Origin: Marinomonas sp. SBI8L
Lineage (GTDB): Bacteria; Pseudomonadota; Gammaproteobacteria; Pseudomonadales; Marinomonadaceae
Length of the DNA stretch: 64,000 nt
Direction: 5' to 3'
Assembly (NCBI RefSeq): GCF_001624705.1
Contig: NZ_JSEO01000019.1
Location: forward strand, 20,765-84,764
Positions 21,903 through 33,400 of this stretch are shown here, in pieces; position 1 is the stretch's first letter, and each line of letters opens with the position of its first letter. The notes beneath the pieces are model-generated. The model searched no databases and was not told where the DNA came from. It saw only the letters and a list, made by a program, of their open reading frames with translations. The translations under genes and the position numbers were made by a program.

Positions 21903-22259
21903 ATGGCTCGTATAGCCGGTGTCAATATTCCTGACAATAAACATGCGGTCATTTCTCTGACTTACATCTTCGGAATTGGTCGCACACGTTCTCGCGCAAT
22001 CTGCGCGTCAACAGGTGTCGCAGAGTCTGCTAAAATCGGATCTCTAAGCGATGAAGTGCTAGACCAGTTACGTGGCGAAGTTGCTAAGTATACTGTAGAA
22101 GGTGACCTTCGCCGTGAGCTAAGCATGTCTATCAAGCGTTTGATGGATATGGGTTGCCACCGCGGAATTCGTCATCGCCGCAGCTTACCAGTTCGTGGTC
22201 AACGTACCAAAACGAACGCTCGTACACGAAAAGGCCCTCGTAAGCCAATTCGTAAGTAA
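21903..22259 (+). CDS. rpsM: 30S ribosomal protein S13
   Basis: Head protein forming inter-subunit bridges B1a and B1b and touching the P-site tRNA through its basic tail. It has 118 residues, the E. coli length. [20 protein letters not shown] opens it, the helix-turn region is [14 protein letters not shown], and the tail [18 protein letters not shown] is strongly basic. It is the first gene of the alpha group (rpsM-rpsK-rpsD-rpoA-rplQ) and follows the structured leader. Confidence 0.98.
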   Translation: MARIAGVNIPDNKHAVISLTYIFGIGRTRSRAICASTGVAESAKIGSLSDEVLDQLRGEVAKYTVEGDLRRELSMSIKRLMDMGCHRGIRHRRSLPVRGQRTKTNARTRKGPRKPIRK

Positions 22260-22322
22260 TCTTAACGCGTTTCGCTCTAGTTACAGGTAATTAGAGCTGA
22301 GCATTAAATAGGAAAGTGCAAT

Positions 22323-22715
22323 ATGGCTAAGCCAGCTACGCGCAATACCAAGAAAAAAGTCAAAAAGACGGTTGTCGACGGTGTTGCTCATGTACATGCG
22401 TCTTTTAACAATACAATCGTGACTATCACCGATCGTCAAGGCAATGCTTTGTCTTGGGCGACTGCCGGTGGTTCTGGTTTTCGCGGTTCACGTAAGAGTA
22501 CTCCGTTCGCTGCACAGGTTGCTGCTGAACGCGCAGGTGCTGTTGCTCAAGAGTTCGGTCTTAAGAACGTTGACGTTATGATCAAGGGCCCTGGTCCTGG
22601 TCGTGAGTCCGCAGTTCGTGCATTAAATGCATTAGGTCTGCGTATCAATAACATTACGGATGTGACGCCAATTCCACACAATGGTTGCCGTCCACCGAAA
22701 AAACGTCGCGTTTAA
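22323..22715 (+). CDS. rpsK: 30S ribosomal protein S11
   Basis: Platform protein of the 30S subunit, interacting with the Shine-Dalgarno helix and S18. It has 130 residues (E. coli 129). [37 protein letters not shown] and the C-terminal [18 protein letters not shown] are hallmark sequences; the asparagine-glycine in HNGC is the isoaspartate site known from E. coli. A 63-base spacer separates it from rpsM, and rpsD follows after 16 bases. Confidence 0.98.
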   Translation: MAKPATRNTKKKVKKTVVDGVAHVHASFNNTIVTITDRQGNALSWATAGGSGFRGSRKSTPFAAQVAAERAGAVAQEFGLKNVDVMIKGPGPGRESAVRALNALGLRINNITDVTPIPHNGCRPPKKRRV

Positions 22716-22731
22716 CTGAGGAGACAGATAC

Positions 22732-23352
22732 ATGGCTCGTTATATAGGTCCAACTTGTAAGTTGTCTCGTCGTGAAGGTACCGACTTGCAATTGAAGAGC
22801 GGTTCACGCGCTCTTGAGTCGAAATGTAAAGCAGAGACAGTTCCTGGTGTGCACGGTGCACGTCGCGGTCGTCTTTCTGATTACGGCTTACAATTACGTG
22901 AGAAACAAAAAGTTCGTCGTATCTACGGCGTACTAGAAAAGCAATTCCGTAACTACTACAAAGATGCGGCTCGTGGTAAAGGTGCAACTGGTGAAAACCT
23001 TCTGCAACTTCTTGAGTCTCGCTTGGATAACGTAGTATATCGCGCTGGTTTCGGTGCGACACGTGCGGAATCTCGTCAGCTTGTTGCTCACAAAGGCATT
23101 CAAGTTAACGGCGCAACAGTAAACATTGCATCTTACCAAGTTAAAGCTGGTGATGTTGTTTCTGTTCGTGAAAAAGCTAAGAAGCAATTGCGTATTCAAA
23201 ATGCAATTGAGCTATCTAAAAATCGCACTTCTACACATTGGGTAGAAACTGATGCGACTAAACTGGAAGCTGTATTCAAAGCGGCTCCAGAGCGCAGCGA
23301 TTTATCAGCTGAAATTAATGAGAACCTAATCGTCGAACTTTACTCTAAGTAA
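22732..23352 (+). CDS. rpsD: 30S ribosomal protein S4
   Basis: Primary assembly protein that binds the 5' domain of 16S rRNA, shapes the mRNA entry channel and, in E. coli, represses the alpha operon. It has 206 residues, the E. coli length. The N-terminal region is [20 protein letters not shown], and the S4 RNA-binding domain includes [20 protein letters not shown] and [18 protein letters not shown]. The terminus [17 protein letters not shown] is conserved. Its own regulatory target is probably the structured RNA upstream of rpsM. Confidence 0.98.
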   Translation: MARYIGPTCKLSRREGTDLQLKSGSRALESKCKAETVPGVHGARRGRLSDYGLQLREKQKVRRIYGVLEKQFRNYYKDAARGKGATGENLLQLLESRLDNVVYRAGFGATRAESRQLVAHKGIQVNGATVNIASYQVKAGDVVSVREKAKKQLRIQNAIELSKNRTSTHWVETDATKLEAVFKAAPERSDLSAEINENLIVELYSK

Positions 23353-23386
23353 GTTCTGGCTATTAGGATTAGATATAGGTGGATCT

Positions 23387-24391
23387 ATGCAGCGTTCAGT
23401 GAGCGAATTGTTAACCCCACGCAACATTGAAGTACAAGAAGCAGGTAAAACACGCTCTAAAGTTACTCTTCAACCGCTTGAACGTGGTTTTGGACATACT
23501 TTAGGTAATGCGCTACGCCGTATTCTTTTATCTTCAATGCCTGGTTGTGCAATTGTTGAAGTAGAAATCGACGGTGTATTGCATGAATACAGCGCCATTG
23601 AAGGGGTTAAAGAAGATGTAATTGAAATTCTTCTTAACCTTAAAGGAGTTGCGATCGCTCTACACGGGCAAGATGAAGCAACTCTTACTTTAAGTAAAAA
23701 GGGACCTGGTGTTGTAACAGCTGGCGATATTCAGCTTGTTGCAGATGCTGAGATCTCGAATCCTGATCACGTAATTGCGCACTTAGATGATACTGCAGAA
23801 CTAAATATGCAGATCAAAGTCGCTCGTGGTTGTGGTTATGAGCCTGCTGATGCTCGTATTGCAAGTGATGATGAGACTCGTCCTATCGGTCGCTTGCAAC
23901 TGGATGCCTCATTCAGCCCTGTGCGTCGTGTTTCTTACAGCGTCGATAATGCTCGTGTAGAGCAACGTACTGACCTAGACAAGCTTGTCATTGACATCGA
24001 GTCTAACGGTACTATCGATCCAGAAGAAGCAATCCGTCGCGCGGCTACTATCTTACAACAACAGATCGCTGTGTTTGTTGCTCTTGAGAGCGAAAGCGAG
24101 CAAGTTGTTGAAGAAGAAGAAGATGAGATTGATCCAATATTACTACGCCCGGTTGATGATCTTGAGTTGACCGTTCGCAGTGCTAACTGTTTGAAAGCAG
24201 AGAACATTTATTACATCGGTGATTTGATTCAACGTACTGAGGTTGAGCTTCTTAAGACGCCTAACCTAGGTAAGAAGTCGTTGACTGAAATTAAAGATGT
24301 TTTAGCACAGCGTGGTTTGTCTTTGGGAATGCGTTTGGAAAATTGGCCACCGGCTAGTTTGAAAGACGATAGCAAGGTACTAGCTCGCTAG
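23387..24391 (+). CDS. rpoA: RNA polymerase alpha subunit
   Basis: Scaffold of RNA polymerase assembly and contact point for activators and UP elements. It has 334 residues (E. coli 329). The N-terminal dimerisation domain includes [20 protein letters not shown] (with conserved residues shown here in near-standard form). The linker is acidic ([11 protein letters not shown]), and the C-terminal domain is [20 protein letters not shown] followed by [20 protein letters not shown], which contains the UP-element-binding residues. This fits the AT-rich stretch upstream of the rrn promoter seen at the end of the window. Confidence 0.98.
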   Translation: MQRSVSELLTPRNIEVQEAGKTRSKVTLQPLERGFGHTLGNALRRILLSSMPGCAIVEVEIDGVLHEYSAIEGVKEDVIEILLNLKGVAIALHGQDEATLTLSKKGPGVVTAGDIQLVADAEISNPDHVIAHLDDTAELNMQIKVARGCGYEPADARIASDDETRPIGRLQLDASFSPVRRVSYSVDNARVEQRTDLDKLVIDIESNGTIDPEEAIRRAATILQQQIAVFVALESESEQVVEEEEDEIDPILLRPVDDLELTVRSANCLKAENIYYIGDLIQRTEVELLKTPNLGKKSLTEIKDVLAQRGLSLGMRLENWPPASLKDDSKVLAR

Positions 24392-24433
24392 GTCATTGTT
24401 CCCTGACCACCGTAGTTCGGTAAGGAATTTAAA

Positions 24434-24823
24434 ATGCGTCATCGTAAGAGTGGTCGTCACTTAAACCGTACTAGCTCGCATCGTAAAGCGATGTTCAAAA
24501 ATATGGCTGCTTCTTTATTTGAGCACGAAGTTATTAAAACTACGTTGCCGAAAGCCAAAGAACTTCGTCGAGTTGCTGAACCATTGATAACAATGGCTAA
24601 AGTTGACTCCGTTGCGAACCGCCGTTTAGCCTTTGCACGTACACGTGACAAAGCTGCTGTAGGTAAATTGTTTGGCGAACTTGGTCCTCGTTACCAAGCT
24701 CGTCCAGGTGGATACATCCGCATCCTAAAATGTGGTTTCCGCGCTGGTGACAATGCACCAATGGCTTACGTTGAATTGGTCGACAGACCAGTTGCTGACG
24801 AAGCGGCAGACTCAGCTGAATAA
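24434..24823 (+). CDS. rplQ: 50S ribosomal protein L17
   Basis: 50S protein near the exit tunnel and the last gene of the ribosomal protein cluster. It has 129 residues (E. coli 127). [20 protein letters not shown] at the N-terminus and [20 protein letters not shown] near the C-terminus are signatures. The acidic tail [10 protein letters not shown] is variable in the family. A strong terminator follows 18 bases after the stop codon. Confidence 0.98.
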   Translation: MRHRKSGRHLNRTSSHRKAMFKNMAASLFEHEVIKTTLPKAKELRRVAEPLITMAKVDSVANRRLAFARTRDKAAVGKLFGELGPRYQARPGGYIRILKCGFRAGDNAPMAYVELVDRPVADEAADSAE

Positions 24824-24841
24824 GCCGAGTATGTAACATGA

Positions 24842-24871
24842 AAAACCGGACTTTATAGTCCGGTTTTTTTT
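24842..24871 (+). terminator. Intrinsic terminator of the ribosomal protein cluster
   Basis: An 11-bp perfect stem AAAACCGGACT / AGTCCGGTTTT with loop TTAT, followed by a run of eight T. It ends the transcript that begins before rpsJ; the A-run on the left side means it could also act on the opposite strand. Confidence 0.92.
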
Positions 24872-24937
24872 GCTTTAAATTTTGTTTAAGGCTTACCTTA
24901 TGGCTTTAACTTCATTATCTATGAGTTTTAAAGGCAT

Positions 24938-24959
24938 AAAAAAACCTCCCGGAGGAGGT
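24938..24959 (-). terminator. Terminator of uvrA
   Basis: On the minus strand ACCTCC-TCCG-GGAGGT is followed by a run of T (A-run at 24938-24944 on the plus strand). It lies about 20 bases beyond the uvrA stop codon. Confidence 0.85.
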
Positions 24960-24979
24960 CTTTTAGTTACTTCTATTCT

Positions 24980-27808
24980 TTAGTCCATCTTCAACAAAGG
25001 TTTTAAGAATCTAGCGGTATGGGACTTTGTTTCCATAGCAACTGTTTCTGGTGTGCCTTCGGCAATGATATAACCACCACCACTACCTCCTTCTGGGCCG
25101 AGATCAATAATCCAGTCAGCTGTTTTAATAACATCTAAGTTATGTTCGATCACGACTATGGTATTACCATGGTCACGCAACCTATGCAGAACTTTTAATA
25201 ACTGTTTGATATCTTCAAAATGTAAACCTGTTGTTGGCTCATCTAAGATGTACAAGGTTTTACCTGTATCTCGTTTAGAAAGTTCTTTAGAAAGCTTAAC
25301 CCTTTGCGCTTCGCCACCAGAAAGTGTGGTTGCTGCTTGTCCTAGGCGAATATAGCCAAGTCCAACATCTATTAGTGTCTGAAGTTTACGAGCAATAGAT
25401 GGGATAGCGTCAAAGAAGCCTCTCGCATCCTCTACAGTCATTTCTAAACATTCATGTATGTTCTTATCTTTATATTTAATCTCTAAGGTTTCACGATTAT
25501 AACGTTTACCTTTACAGACATCGCAAGGCACATACACATCAGGTAAGAAGTGCATCTCTACCTTAATTACACCGTCACCTTGGCAGGCCTCACAACGGCC
25601 GCCTTTTACGTTGAAACTAAAGCGACCTGGTTTATAACCACGAGATCTTGCTTCTTGTGTCGCCGAGAATAGCTCTCGCATTGGTGTAAAGATACCTGTG
25701 TAGGTTGCAGGGTTTGACCTTGGTGTTCTACCAATTGGGCTTTGGTCTATGTCTACACACTTATCAAATAGGTCTAAACCTTTTACTTCTCCATGAGGAG
25801 AGGCTTTAAGAGTCGTTGCACCATTAAGTGCTGTTGCAGCTAATGGATATAAGGTGCTGTTAATAAGAGTTGATTTACCTGAACCAGACACCCCTGTTAC
25901 ACAGGTCATTACTCCTGCTGGTATTTTGAGATTAACATTTCTCAAATTGTTACCAGTAGCATCAGAAAGTTCCAAGTACTCGTTATTTTTAGCAGGAATA
26001 CGTGTTGCAGGTAGGTCTATACCTAAGGTGCCATTTAGGTACTTACCTGTAATCGAATTCTTATTATTCATTATGTCCTGCGGCGTACCATGAGCGATAA
26101 CTTGACCGCCATGAACACCTGCCCCTGGGCCGATATCAACGACAAAGTCAGCTACACGAATAGCATCTTCATCATGTTCCACTACTATTACTGTATTCCC
26201 TAAGTCTCTTAAGCGAGTTAGGGTAGCAATGAGTCTTTCATTGTCTCTTTGATGCAGGCCGATAGAAGGTTCGTCTAAGATATACATGACACCAACAAGG
26301 CCAGCGCCTATTTGGCTTGCTAAGCGTATTCTTTGTGCTTCACCACCTGAAAGGGAATCCGCTTTACGATCAAGGGTGAGATAATCCAAACCAACATTAA
26401 CCAAGAAGGTTAATCTATCGCGAATTTCTTTTAGTATTTTGCTAGCAATTTCACCTTTCGCACCAGCGAGTTGCAGGTTCTCAAAATACTCTAAACAAGC
26501 TGCCACAGGCATGACTGTGATTTCTGGCAGGGTTTGCTCTTCTATAAAGACATTACGTGCCGCTTTATTTAGACGAGAACCTTTGCAGTCAGGACAAGGT
26601 TGCACGCTAATATACTGAGTTAGATCTTGGCGTACGCTATCTGATTCTGTCTCGTGATAACGACGTTTTAGGTTAGGTAGGACACCTTCAAATGGATGCG
26701 AGCGACTTATTTTGTCGCCTCTGTCATTAATGTACGTGAATGACAGCTCTTCTTTACCTGAGCCTTCCAGAATGCGTTTTTTGAATTTATCTGGAATATC
26801 TTTATAAGGCAGTTCGATATCAAAACCATAATGATCTGCTAAGGCGTTTAATTGTTGGAAATAAAAGATACTTCTACGTCCCCAACCGCGAATAGCGCCT
26901 TCCGCCAGAGTAAGTGTGTCATCAACAATGATAAGTTCAGGATCAAATAATTGATGCGTGCCTAGGCCATCACAAGTACCACAAGCACCATTTGGGTTGT
27001 TGAAGGAGAAGAGTCTTGGCTCAAGCTCTGTCAAACTATATCCACAAACTGGACAAGCAAACTTGCTGGAAAAGATATGCACATCTTTTTCATCATCCAT
27101 GTTCACTGCCATCGCAATGCCATCTGACAATGCTAAGCAAGTCTCAAAAGATTCAGCTAAACGTAGTTGTAAGTCTGGGCGAACCTTAAATCTGTCTATG
27201 ACGACTTCAATTGTATGCTTTTTATTCTTCTCTAACGCAGGAGCGTCATCTAGATCTACTACGAGGCCATCGATACGTGCACGAATAAAGCCTTTTGATA
27301 ATAGATCACTGATAGTATGTAAGTGCTCACCTTTTCTATCTTTTACGATAGGGGCGAGTAGCATCATCTTACTGTCTTCAGGTAAGGAGATAACCTTATC
27401 TACCATTTGTGAGATAGTCTGAGCTTCTAGTGGTTCACCATGTTCTGGACAGCGTGGTTGGCCTGCACGAGCAAATAATAGGCGAAGATAGTCATAGATC
27501 TCAGTAATGGTTCCCACTGTCGAGCGAGGGTTGTGGGAAGTAGACTTTTGCTCAATAGAAATCGCTGGGGATAAACCTTCAATATGATCAATATCGGGTT
27601 TCTCCATCATGGAGAGAAACTGCCTCGCATAAGTTGATAAAGACTCTACATAGCGACGCTGTCCTTCAGCATATAATGTATCAAATGCCAGTGATGATTT
27701 ACCTGAACCAGATAAGCCGGTAATCACAACGAGTTTGTCTCGAGGAATATCTAAATCTATGTTTTTTAGATTATGAGTACGTGCCCCACGTATAGTAATG
27801 GTATCCAT
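24980..27808 (-). CDS. uvrA: Excinuclease ABC subunit A
   Basis: DNA damage-recognition ATPase of nucleotide excision repair, acting as a dimer with UvrB. It has 942 residues (E. coli 940). The chosen ATG gives [20 protein letters not shown]; an upstream start would add eight residues. Two ABC modules are visible: Walker [16 protein letters not shown] and [15 protein letters not shown], signatures [13 protein letters not shown] and [13 protein letters not shown], and Walker B YILDEP twice. Zinc fingers are CPVCGYS...CGTCDG and CEACQGD...CDVCKG. It diverges from yajR over a 225-base region containing a LexA box, so SOS induction is expected as in E. coli. Confidence 0.98.
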   Translation of the reverse strand: MDTITIRGARTHNLKNIDLDIPRDKLVVITGLSGSGKSSLAFDTLYAEGQRRYVESLSTYARQFLSMMEKPDIDHIEGLSPAISIEQKSTSHNPRSTVGTITEIYDYLRLLFARAGQPRCPEHGEPLEAQTISQMVDKVISLPEDSKMMLLAPIVKDRKGEHLHTISDLLSKGFIRARIDGLVVDLDDAPALEKNKKHTIEVVIDRFKVRPDLQLRLAESFETCLALSDGIAMAVNMDDEKDVHIFSSKFACPVCGYSLTELEPRLFSFNNPNGACGTCDGLGTHQLFDPELIIVDDTLTLAEGAIRGWGRRSIFYFQQLNALADHYGFDIELPYKDIPDKFKKRILEGSGKEELSFTYINDRGDKISRSHPFEGVLPNLKRRYHETESDSVRQDLTQYISVQPCPDCKGSRLNKAARNVFIEEQTLPEITVMPVAACLEYFENLQLAGAKGEIASKILKEIRDRLTFLVNVGLDYLTLDRKADSLSGGEAQRIRLASQIGAGLVGVMYILDEPSIGLHQRDNERLIATLTRLRDLGNTVIVVEHDEDAIRVADFVVDIGPGAGVHGGQVIAHGTPQDIMNNKNSITGKYLNGTLGIDLPATRIPAKNNEYLELSDATGNNLRNVNLKIPAGVMTCVTGVSGSGKSTLINSTLYPLAATALNGATTLKASPHGEVKGLDLFDKCVDIDQSPIGRTPRSNPATYTGIFTPMRELFSATQEARSRGYKPGRFSFNVKGGRCEACQGDGVIKVEMHFLPDVYVPCDVCKGKRYNRETLEIKYKDKNIHECLEMTVEDARGFFDAIPSIARKLQTLIDVGLGYIRLGQAATTLSGGEAQRVKLSKELSKRDTGKTLYILDEPTTGLHFEDIKQLLKVLHRLRDHGNTIVVIEHNLDVIKTADWIIDLGPEGGSGGGYIIAEGTPETVAMETKSHTARFLKPLLKMD

Positions 27809-27937
27809 TAATCTTGTGCCTATTATGCTCAAAAGTGCGAATGTTAGAGAGATGGGTGAGGCTAAAAACAGTACTTGCGCATCACACAGGTCGTAAAAGA
27901 GTGAATATTATCAACTAATCTACTACTCATCTTAAAT

Positions 27938-27957
27938 TACTGTCTATTTTTACAGTA
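27938..27957. promoter_or_regulatory. LexA-binding SOS box between uvrA and yajR
   Basis: TACTGT-N8-ACAGTA forms a symmetric 20-bp site with the canonical CTGT-N8-ACAG core (27940-27955). On the minus strand it lies between a possible -35 (TTGAAC) and -10 (TAATTT) for uvrA, so LexA bound here should block uvrA. Its effect on yajR and ssb is less clear: ssb begins about 1.5 kb away, behind yajR, whereas in E. coli uvrA and ssb share the box directly. Confidence 0.85.
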
Positions 27958-28033
27958 GTTCAAATGGAGCTTCAACGGTATTTTTTGTAAAATTGCCAAC
28001 CTTTGTCATTAATTTTGTTTGGTCTCCCTATTT

Positions 28034-29392
28034 ATGGATGCACTTGAGCGTCGATCTGTCCTGGCTTTGGCCAGCGTATACCTGTTTAGAATGCTGGGCT
28101 TATTTCTTATTATGCCTATTATCAGCATTGCTGCGGACGACTTAACTGGCGCTAATGCTGCACTAATAGGTGCCGCGATTGGGGTGTATGGACTAACCCA
28201 AGCTTTGTTACAAATTCCTATGGGGATGATGTCAGACAAAATAGGGCGCAAACCTATTATTTTGATTGGCCTGACAATTTTTGCTTTAGGTAGCTTAATC
28301 TGTGCTAATGCCGATAGCATGACAAGCTTGATTGTTGGTCGAGCAATTCAAGGCGCTGGTGCGATAGCGAGTACCTTGATGGCTTTGCTAAGTGATGTCA
28401 CCCGAGAGCAAAATCGTACCAAGGCTATGGCGACTGTGGGCATCAGTATTGGCGTGTCTTTTATGCTGTCACTGGTAATGGGGCCTTGGCTATTTTCCAT
28501 GATAGGGCTAGCAGGTTTATTCTATTTGTCTTTGGCTTTCTCAGTAATCGGCATGGGGCTAATCCTGTTCGCTGTTCCTAATGTGAAGCAACATACCTTT
28601 AAACGAGATACCACGCCTTCCTTACAAGCTCTCACGCAAGTCTTTGCTAATAAGCCACTGCGCTTTATGAATATGAGTATCTTTATACTACATGCCAGCT
28701 TAACTGCGCTATTTGTAAGTATTCCTAGCTTGCTGCTAACTAAGTTTGATTTAGCGCTGGCAAATCACAGCTGGTTGTATCTGGCAGTAATGGGGCTTGC
28801 CTTTGTTGGCATGTTACCTATGGTGATAGTGGCTGAAGCGAAAGGTAAAATGAAGCAAGTGGTTAGCTATGCCATTCTAATGTTGGCGTTTGGTACCTTA
28901 TTGATGGGCTTTAGCTCTTCTGTTAGCTTGTTCGCCATTACCCTTTGGCTGTATTTTGTTGGTTTTAATACCTTAGAAGCCACCTTGCCATCTTTGGTTA
29001 GTAAAGTATCCCCTGTGGGCTTTCGCGGTACAGCCATGGGCATTTTCTCAACTCACCAATTCTTAGGTGCTTTTGTTGGCGGCATTGGCGGCGGTTGGAT
29101 ACTACAAAATTATTCTAGCCAAACACTTTTTGTGGCCGTGGCCGTGATTATGTTTATTTGGACCTTCCTTGCAACGAGACAAGCACCAACGCGTCATTTA
29201 ACCAGCCTTGCATTTAGCTTGCAGCATCTAGATCTTACGCAAATAGATAAGCTTGCCAATGACTTATCTGATGTGGATGGAGTAGAAGACATGCAAATCT
29301 TTAGCGACGAAAAAACGGCTTATCTCAAGGTGGATAAAAAACTCTTAGATAAAGATAAATTACTGCAGCTAGCACCCACTGTTTCAGTGTAA
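28034..29392 (+). CDS. yajR: MFS transporter with C-terminal YAM-like domain, YajR type
   Basis: Inner-membrane transporter of the major facilitator superfamily, 452 residues (E. coli YajR 454). Helix 1-2 region is ERRSVLALASVYLFRMLG, motif A between helices 2 and 3 is GMMSDKIGRKPIILIG, and SDVTREQNRTKAMA in the central part closely matches E. coli YajR. After twelve helices the last ~60 residues (from about LDLTQIDKLANDL to YLKVDKKLLDKDK) form a soluble ferredoxin-like domain, as in YajR. The substrate is not established. The ATG at 28034 is preferred over a TTG five codons upstream. Position between uvrA and ssb is also found in Pseudomonas. Confidence 0.85.
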   Translation: MDALERRSVLALASVYLFRMLGLFLIMPIISIAADDLTGANAALIGAAIGVYGLTQALLQIPMGMMSDKIGRKPIILIGLTIFALGSLICANADSMTSLIVGRAIQGAGAIASTLMALLSDVTREQNRTKAMATVGISIGVSFMLSLVMGPWLFSMIGLAGLFYLSLAFSVIGMGLILFAVPNVKQHTFKRDTTPSLQALTQVFANKPLRFMNMSIFILHASLTALFVSIPSLLLTKFDLALANHSWLYLAVMGLAFVGMLPMVIVAEAKGKMKQVVSYAILMLAFGTLLMGFSSSVSLFAITLWLYFVGFNTLEATLPSLVSKVSPVGFRGTAMGIFSTHQFLGAFVGGIGGGWILQNYSSQTLFVAVAVIMFIWTFLATRQAPTRHLTSLAFSLQHLDLTQIDKLANDLSDVDGVEDMQIFSDEKTAYLKVDKKLLDKDKLLQLAPTVSV

Positions 29393-29512
29393 ACTAGGGC
29401 ACATATTTGGCCTTGGCCTAAAACGAATTTAGAAAAAACGAATTTGGCGTCCATTTGCTGCAAACAGCAAGTGCATAAAACGCTAAACGAATAGGAAAAC
29501 TTGGAGAACGTC

Positions 29513-30289
29513 ATGGCACGTGGAATAAATAAAGTCATCTTGATCGGTAATGCGGGCAATGATGCAGAAGTACGTTATATGCCTTCTGGTGGCGCGGTTG
29601 CAAATGTCAGCCTAGCAACAACAGAAAGCTGGAGAGACAAGACAACAGGTCAAATGCAAGAGCGTACTGAGTGGCACCGTGTTTCTTTTATGGACCGTGG
29701 TAACTTCCGCCTAGGTCAAATTGCCGGTGACTACATCAAGAAAGGTTCTAAAGTGTATGTTGAAGGTTCTCTTCGTACACGTGAGTGGGAAAAAGACGGC
29801 ATTAAACGTTACACCACAGAAATCATTGCTAACGAAATGCAATTGCTAGATGGTCGTGGCGATCAAGCTGGCCAAGGTGGTTTTGACAACAATGCACAAA
29901 ACGGTGGTTTTGGTGGTCAACAGCAGCAAGCGCCAGCAATGAACAATATGGGGAACCAAGGTGGCTTCCAGCAAGCACCTCAGCAACAAGCGCCTCAACA
30001 AAATAATGGTTTCCAACAGCGTGCACCGCAACAACAAGCACCGCAGCAAAACCAACAGCCTCAAAATAATGGTTTCCAACAGCAAGCGCCGCAGCAGCAA
30101 CAAGCTCAGCCGCAATCTTTTGGTAGCTGGGGCCAGCAACCACAACAAGCTGCTCCACAGCAAAATCAACAGCAAGCTGCGCCTCAACAGCGTGCGCCAC
30201 AGCAACAGGCTCAACAACGCCCAGCGGCACCAGCACCTAAGCCTGCAGCACCTAGCTTTGATGATTTTGATGATGACATTCCTTTCTAA
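29513..30289 (+). CDS. ssb: Single-stranded DNA-binding protein with an unusually long Gln/Pro linker
   Basis: Binds ssDNA during replication, repair and recombination and recruits partners through its C-terminal tip. The OB-fold is residues 1-112 (start [20 protein letters not shown], with [18 protein letters not shown] and EWHRVSF). The last residues DFDDDIPF are the standard partner-binding tip. In between lie about 130 residues of low complexity, rich in Gln, Pro and Ala with repeated QQAPQQ and NNGFQQ units, giving 258 residues against 178 in E. coli. The ATG at 29513 follows TTGGAGAACGTC; a TTG upstream is rejected. A terminator follows the gene. Confidence 0.95.
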   Translation: MARGINKVILIGNAGNDAEVRYMPSGGAVANVSLATTESWRDKTTGQMQERTEWHRVSFMDRGNFRLGQIAGDYIKKGSKVYVEGSLRTREWEKDGIKRYTTEIIANEMQLLDGRGDQAGQGGFDNNAQNGGFGGQQQQAPAMNNMGNQGGFQQAPQQQAPQQNNGFQQRAPQQQAPQQNQQPQNNGFQQQAPQQQQAQPQSFGSWGQQPQQAAPQQNQQQAAPQQRAPQQQAQQRPAAPAPKPAAPSFDDFDDDIPF

Positions 30290-30318
30290 GGAACAGATTG
30301 TCTAGATTGAAATACAGA

Positions 30319-30348
30319 AAGCCTCGCTAAATTAGCGGGGCTTTTTTT
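30319..30348 (+). terminator. Intrinsic terminator of ssb
   Basis: AAGCCTCGCT / AGCGGGGCTT (ten pairs, one T-G wobble) with loop AAATT, followed by T-run to 30348. It insulates ssb from the sirtuin gene downstream. Confidence 0.88.
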
Positions 30349-30469
30349 GGGCTGTAAATAGAGCTGAAATCTTACCCGTAAAGTACGGTCGCTATTATTC
30401 AATGTAGAGTGTTTTTTATAGTATGATTTAAGTTATTGAAATAGTTAGATAATTGATTGGCAGGGACTT

Positions 30470-33400
30470 ATGCAATTTGTTAAAAACGGACCAAATATAC
30501 CTGATGAACTCCTTCAGGCGCATGAAGATGGCAATGTCATTTTCTTCTGTGGAGCTGGTATATCTTATCCTGCCGATTTACCAGGCTTTAAGGGTCTAGT
30601 GGATAAAATATATCTTGAGGTTGGTGAAACTAAGAATGAAATAGAATCAAATGTTTATGACCGTGAGCAATTTGATAGCACTCTTGATCTTCTTGAAAGA
30701 AGAGTTGTTGGTGAAAGGCAGACTGTTAGAAAAGCGTTATTAAAAAGCTTAAAACCAAACTTCAGAAAAAAGCATGCTTTACGCACCCATGAGTCTCTTT
30801 TGAAGCTTTCTTGCGACAATGAAGGAATGACTCGTTTAGTTACAACAAACTTTGACAGGATTTTTGAGAAGGTTATAAAGCAGCGGAAGCTTGATATAAA
30901 CTCTTTTGTTGCACCATTACTGCCAATACCTAAAAAAAGTCGTTGGGATGGATTGGTCTACTTACATGGTTTGATTCCAGACAAAGAAAACTACTCAGAT
31001 TTAAATCGCCTAGTTTTCACTAGTGGTGACTTTGGGCTGGCTTATTTAACAGAACGTTGGGCATCGCGCTTTGTCTCTGAATTATTCCGAAGTTATGTTA
31101 TTTGTTTTGTTGGATATAGCATTAATGATCCGGTACTTAGATATATGATGGATGCACTAGCTGCAGACCGTATGCTAGGAGAAGATCTACCAGATGCTTA
31201 TGCTTTTGCTGATTTTAAAGCTGGTAATGAGGAAGTCGCAGCGAATGAGTGGAAGGCTAAGAATGTAATTCCGATTCTCTACGAAGATCATTCAAAATTA
31301 CATGACACCTTAGATAGTTGGGCTCAAACATACTCAGAAGGATCTCTAGGTAAAGAAAGTATTGTAGCAAAGTATGCAATGTTCCCACCTACAGCGAGTA
31401 CTCAAAATGATGACTTTGCAGGAAGGGTTATCTGGGCATTATCTGAGCCAAATGGCTTACCTGTTAAACGATTCTCTGAGCTAAATCCCTGCCCTCACAT
31501 AGATTGGCTTGAGATAATTTCGGAGAGACGCTACTCAAAAAAAGATTTACCTCGACTTGGCATTTCTACATTAACAGAGGGTAATTCAGACTTAAGTTTT
31601 AGTTTAGTTGAAAGGCCTTCTCTTCCTAGCGAAAGTATATACGACTCTATTCGTTCTTTGCATTATGAAAACAGTAATTGGGACCGTGTAATGTCTCAAA
31701 TTTGCAACTGGCTTTTAAGGCATCTAAACGACCCGAGACTTGTATATTGGTTAATAAAATATAGAGGCGAGCTTACTAGTAGTTTTAAAAGTACCCTTGA
31801 AAGAAAACTGTCTGCGTTAAACAAGCTTGATGATAATGAAAAGCTGATTTTACAAGAGAATTCACCGAACGCTATCCCTGATGATGAAATGTTGTCTCTT
31901 TGGAAAATGCTACTAGCAGGCAGAATCCATACAGCATCAAATGATTCTCGATTGTATAACTGGGTAGGCCGAGTAAAGCAACATGGCTTTAATACGCTCT
32001 TAAAGCTAGAGCTGAGAGAGTTATTAGCTCCAAAAATATCCATTAAGAAGCCATATAGCTTGAGTACACGACGTTATGATTGGGAATTAAAGCTAACATA
32101 TAATTTAAAACACGATATAGAGAAAATAACCTCATTAATAGGGCCTGAAAATTTAGCAGAACTCTTTGATGATTTTCAAGTGCTGCTTGTTGACGCATTA
32201 GATTTGGCCCAAGAGATGGGGGAGGCTGATAACCTCATAGATAATTCCCACTGGGACTTGCCATCAATTTCTCATCATATGCAAAATCGAGGTTATCATG
32301 ACTGGATAATTTTAATCGAGCTGTTGAGGGACTCTTGGTTAGAGGTTTTGTCTAAAAATATTTTATTAGCTAGGGAAAAAGCTATTCTATGGTTTCAAAA
32401 ACCTTACCCTGTTTTTAAAAGGCTTGCTTTATTTGCTGCAAGTTATGATCAGGTTATTGCTCCAAAACAATGGTGTGATTGGCTATGTCAAAATGATGCT
32501 TGGTGGTTGTGGGATACACAAACTCAGCGTGAAACTATGAGGCTACTGGTGCTTCAAGGTGAAAATTTAGATCAACACAGTCAATCCTGTTTAGAGGAGG
32601 CTATTCTATCAGGTCTCCCTCGTCGGATGTTCCGAGAAGATTTGGAAGTAAGCCAATTTCAAGAAATGAATGAACATACCATATGGTTACATTTAGCTAA
32701 GCTTGATAGTGGTGGAGTAAATCTTTCAGACAACACAGAAGCATACTTCAAAGAGTTATCATCTAATAATCCAAAATGGGAGCTTGATAATAAATATCAA
32801 AAAGATGAGTTTTCCCATTGGATGAGTGGTTCGGGTGATCCTGATTATGAGGATAAGCGAACATACGAATTGGCACCAACAAAGAAGTTAGATTTAATGG
32901 AATGGCTGATGGAGAGTAAGTCTAATTATTCGTTCGAACATGGAGATAATTGGAGAGATGTTTGCATAGAAGATATGAGTTTAGCCTTCAACTCTCTTTA
33001 TGATTTATTTAATGGAAAAAAATTTCCTGAACATCGATGGAATGTTGCGTTTTCAGCTTGGTGTAGCGATAAAACAATAGCTGATTCGTGGATATTAGCT
33101 GCTCCAATTATAGTCACATTCTCTGATGACCAGTTTGTAACATGTATTCATGGTATTGGCCGGTGGCTTCAAGCTGTATCTAAAAATGTAACATTACATG
33201 CTGAAAAATTTCTTCTTTTAGTAGAGCGAGTATTAACGATTTACCCTGAAAGTGAGAATACAGGAAATGTTGCAACTGTTTCTTCTGCTATTAATCATCC
33301 TGTTGGCATATCAACAGAAGCATTATTTAATTACTGGTTTACTACTGGGTTGCAGGATAATACAAAAATCGATGGAAACTTTTCTCAAATTTTCCATCTT

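Noticed and set aside
29829-30236. Two long minus-strand open frames opposite ssb
   Set aside because: They are produced by the repetitive CAG/CAA-type codons of the Gln-rich linker; the predicted Leu- and Val-rich repeats are artefacts.
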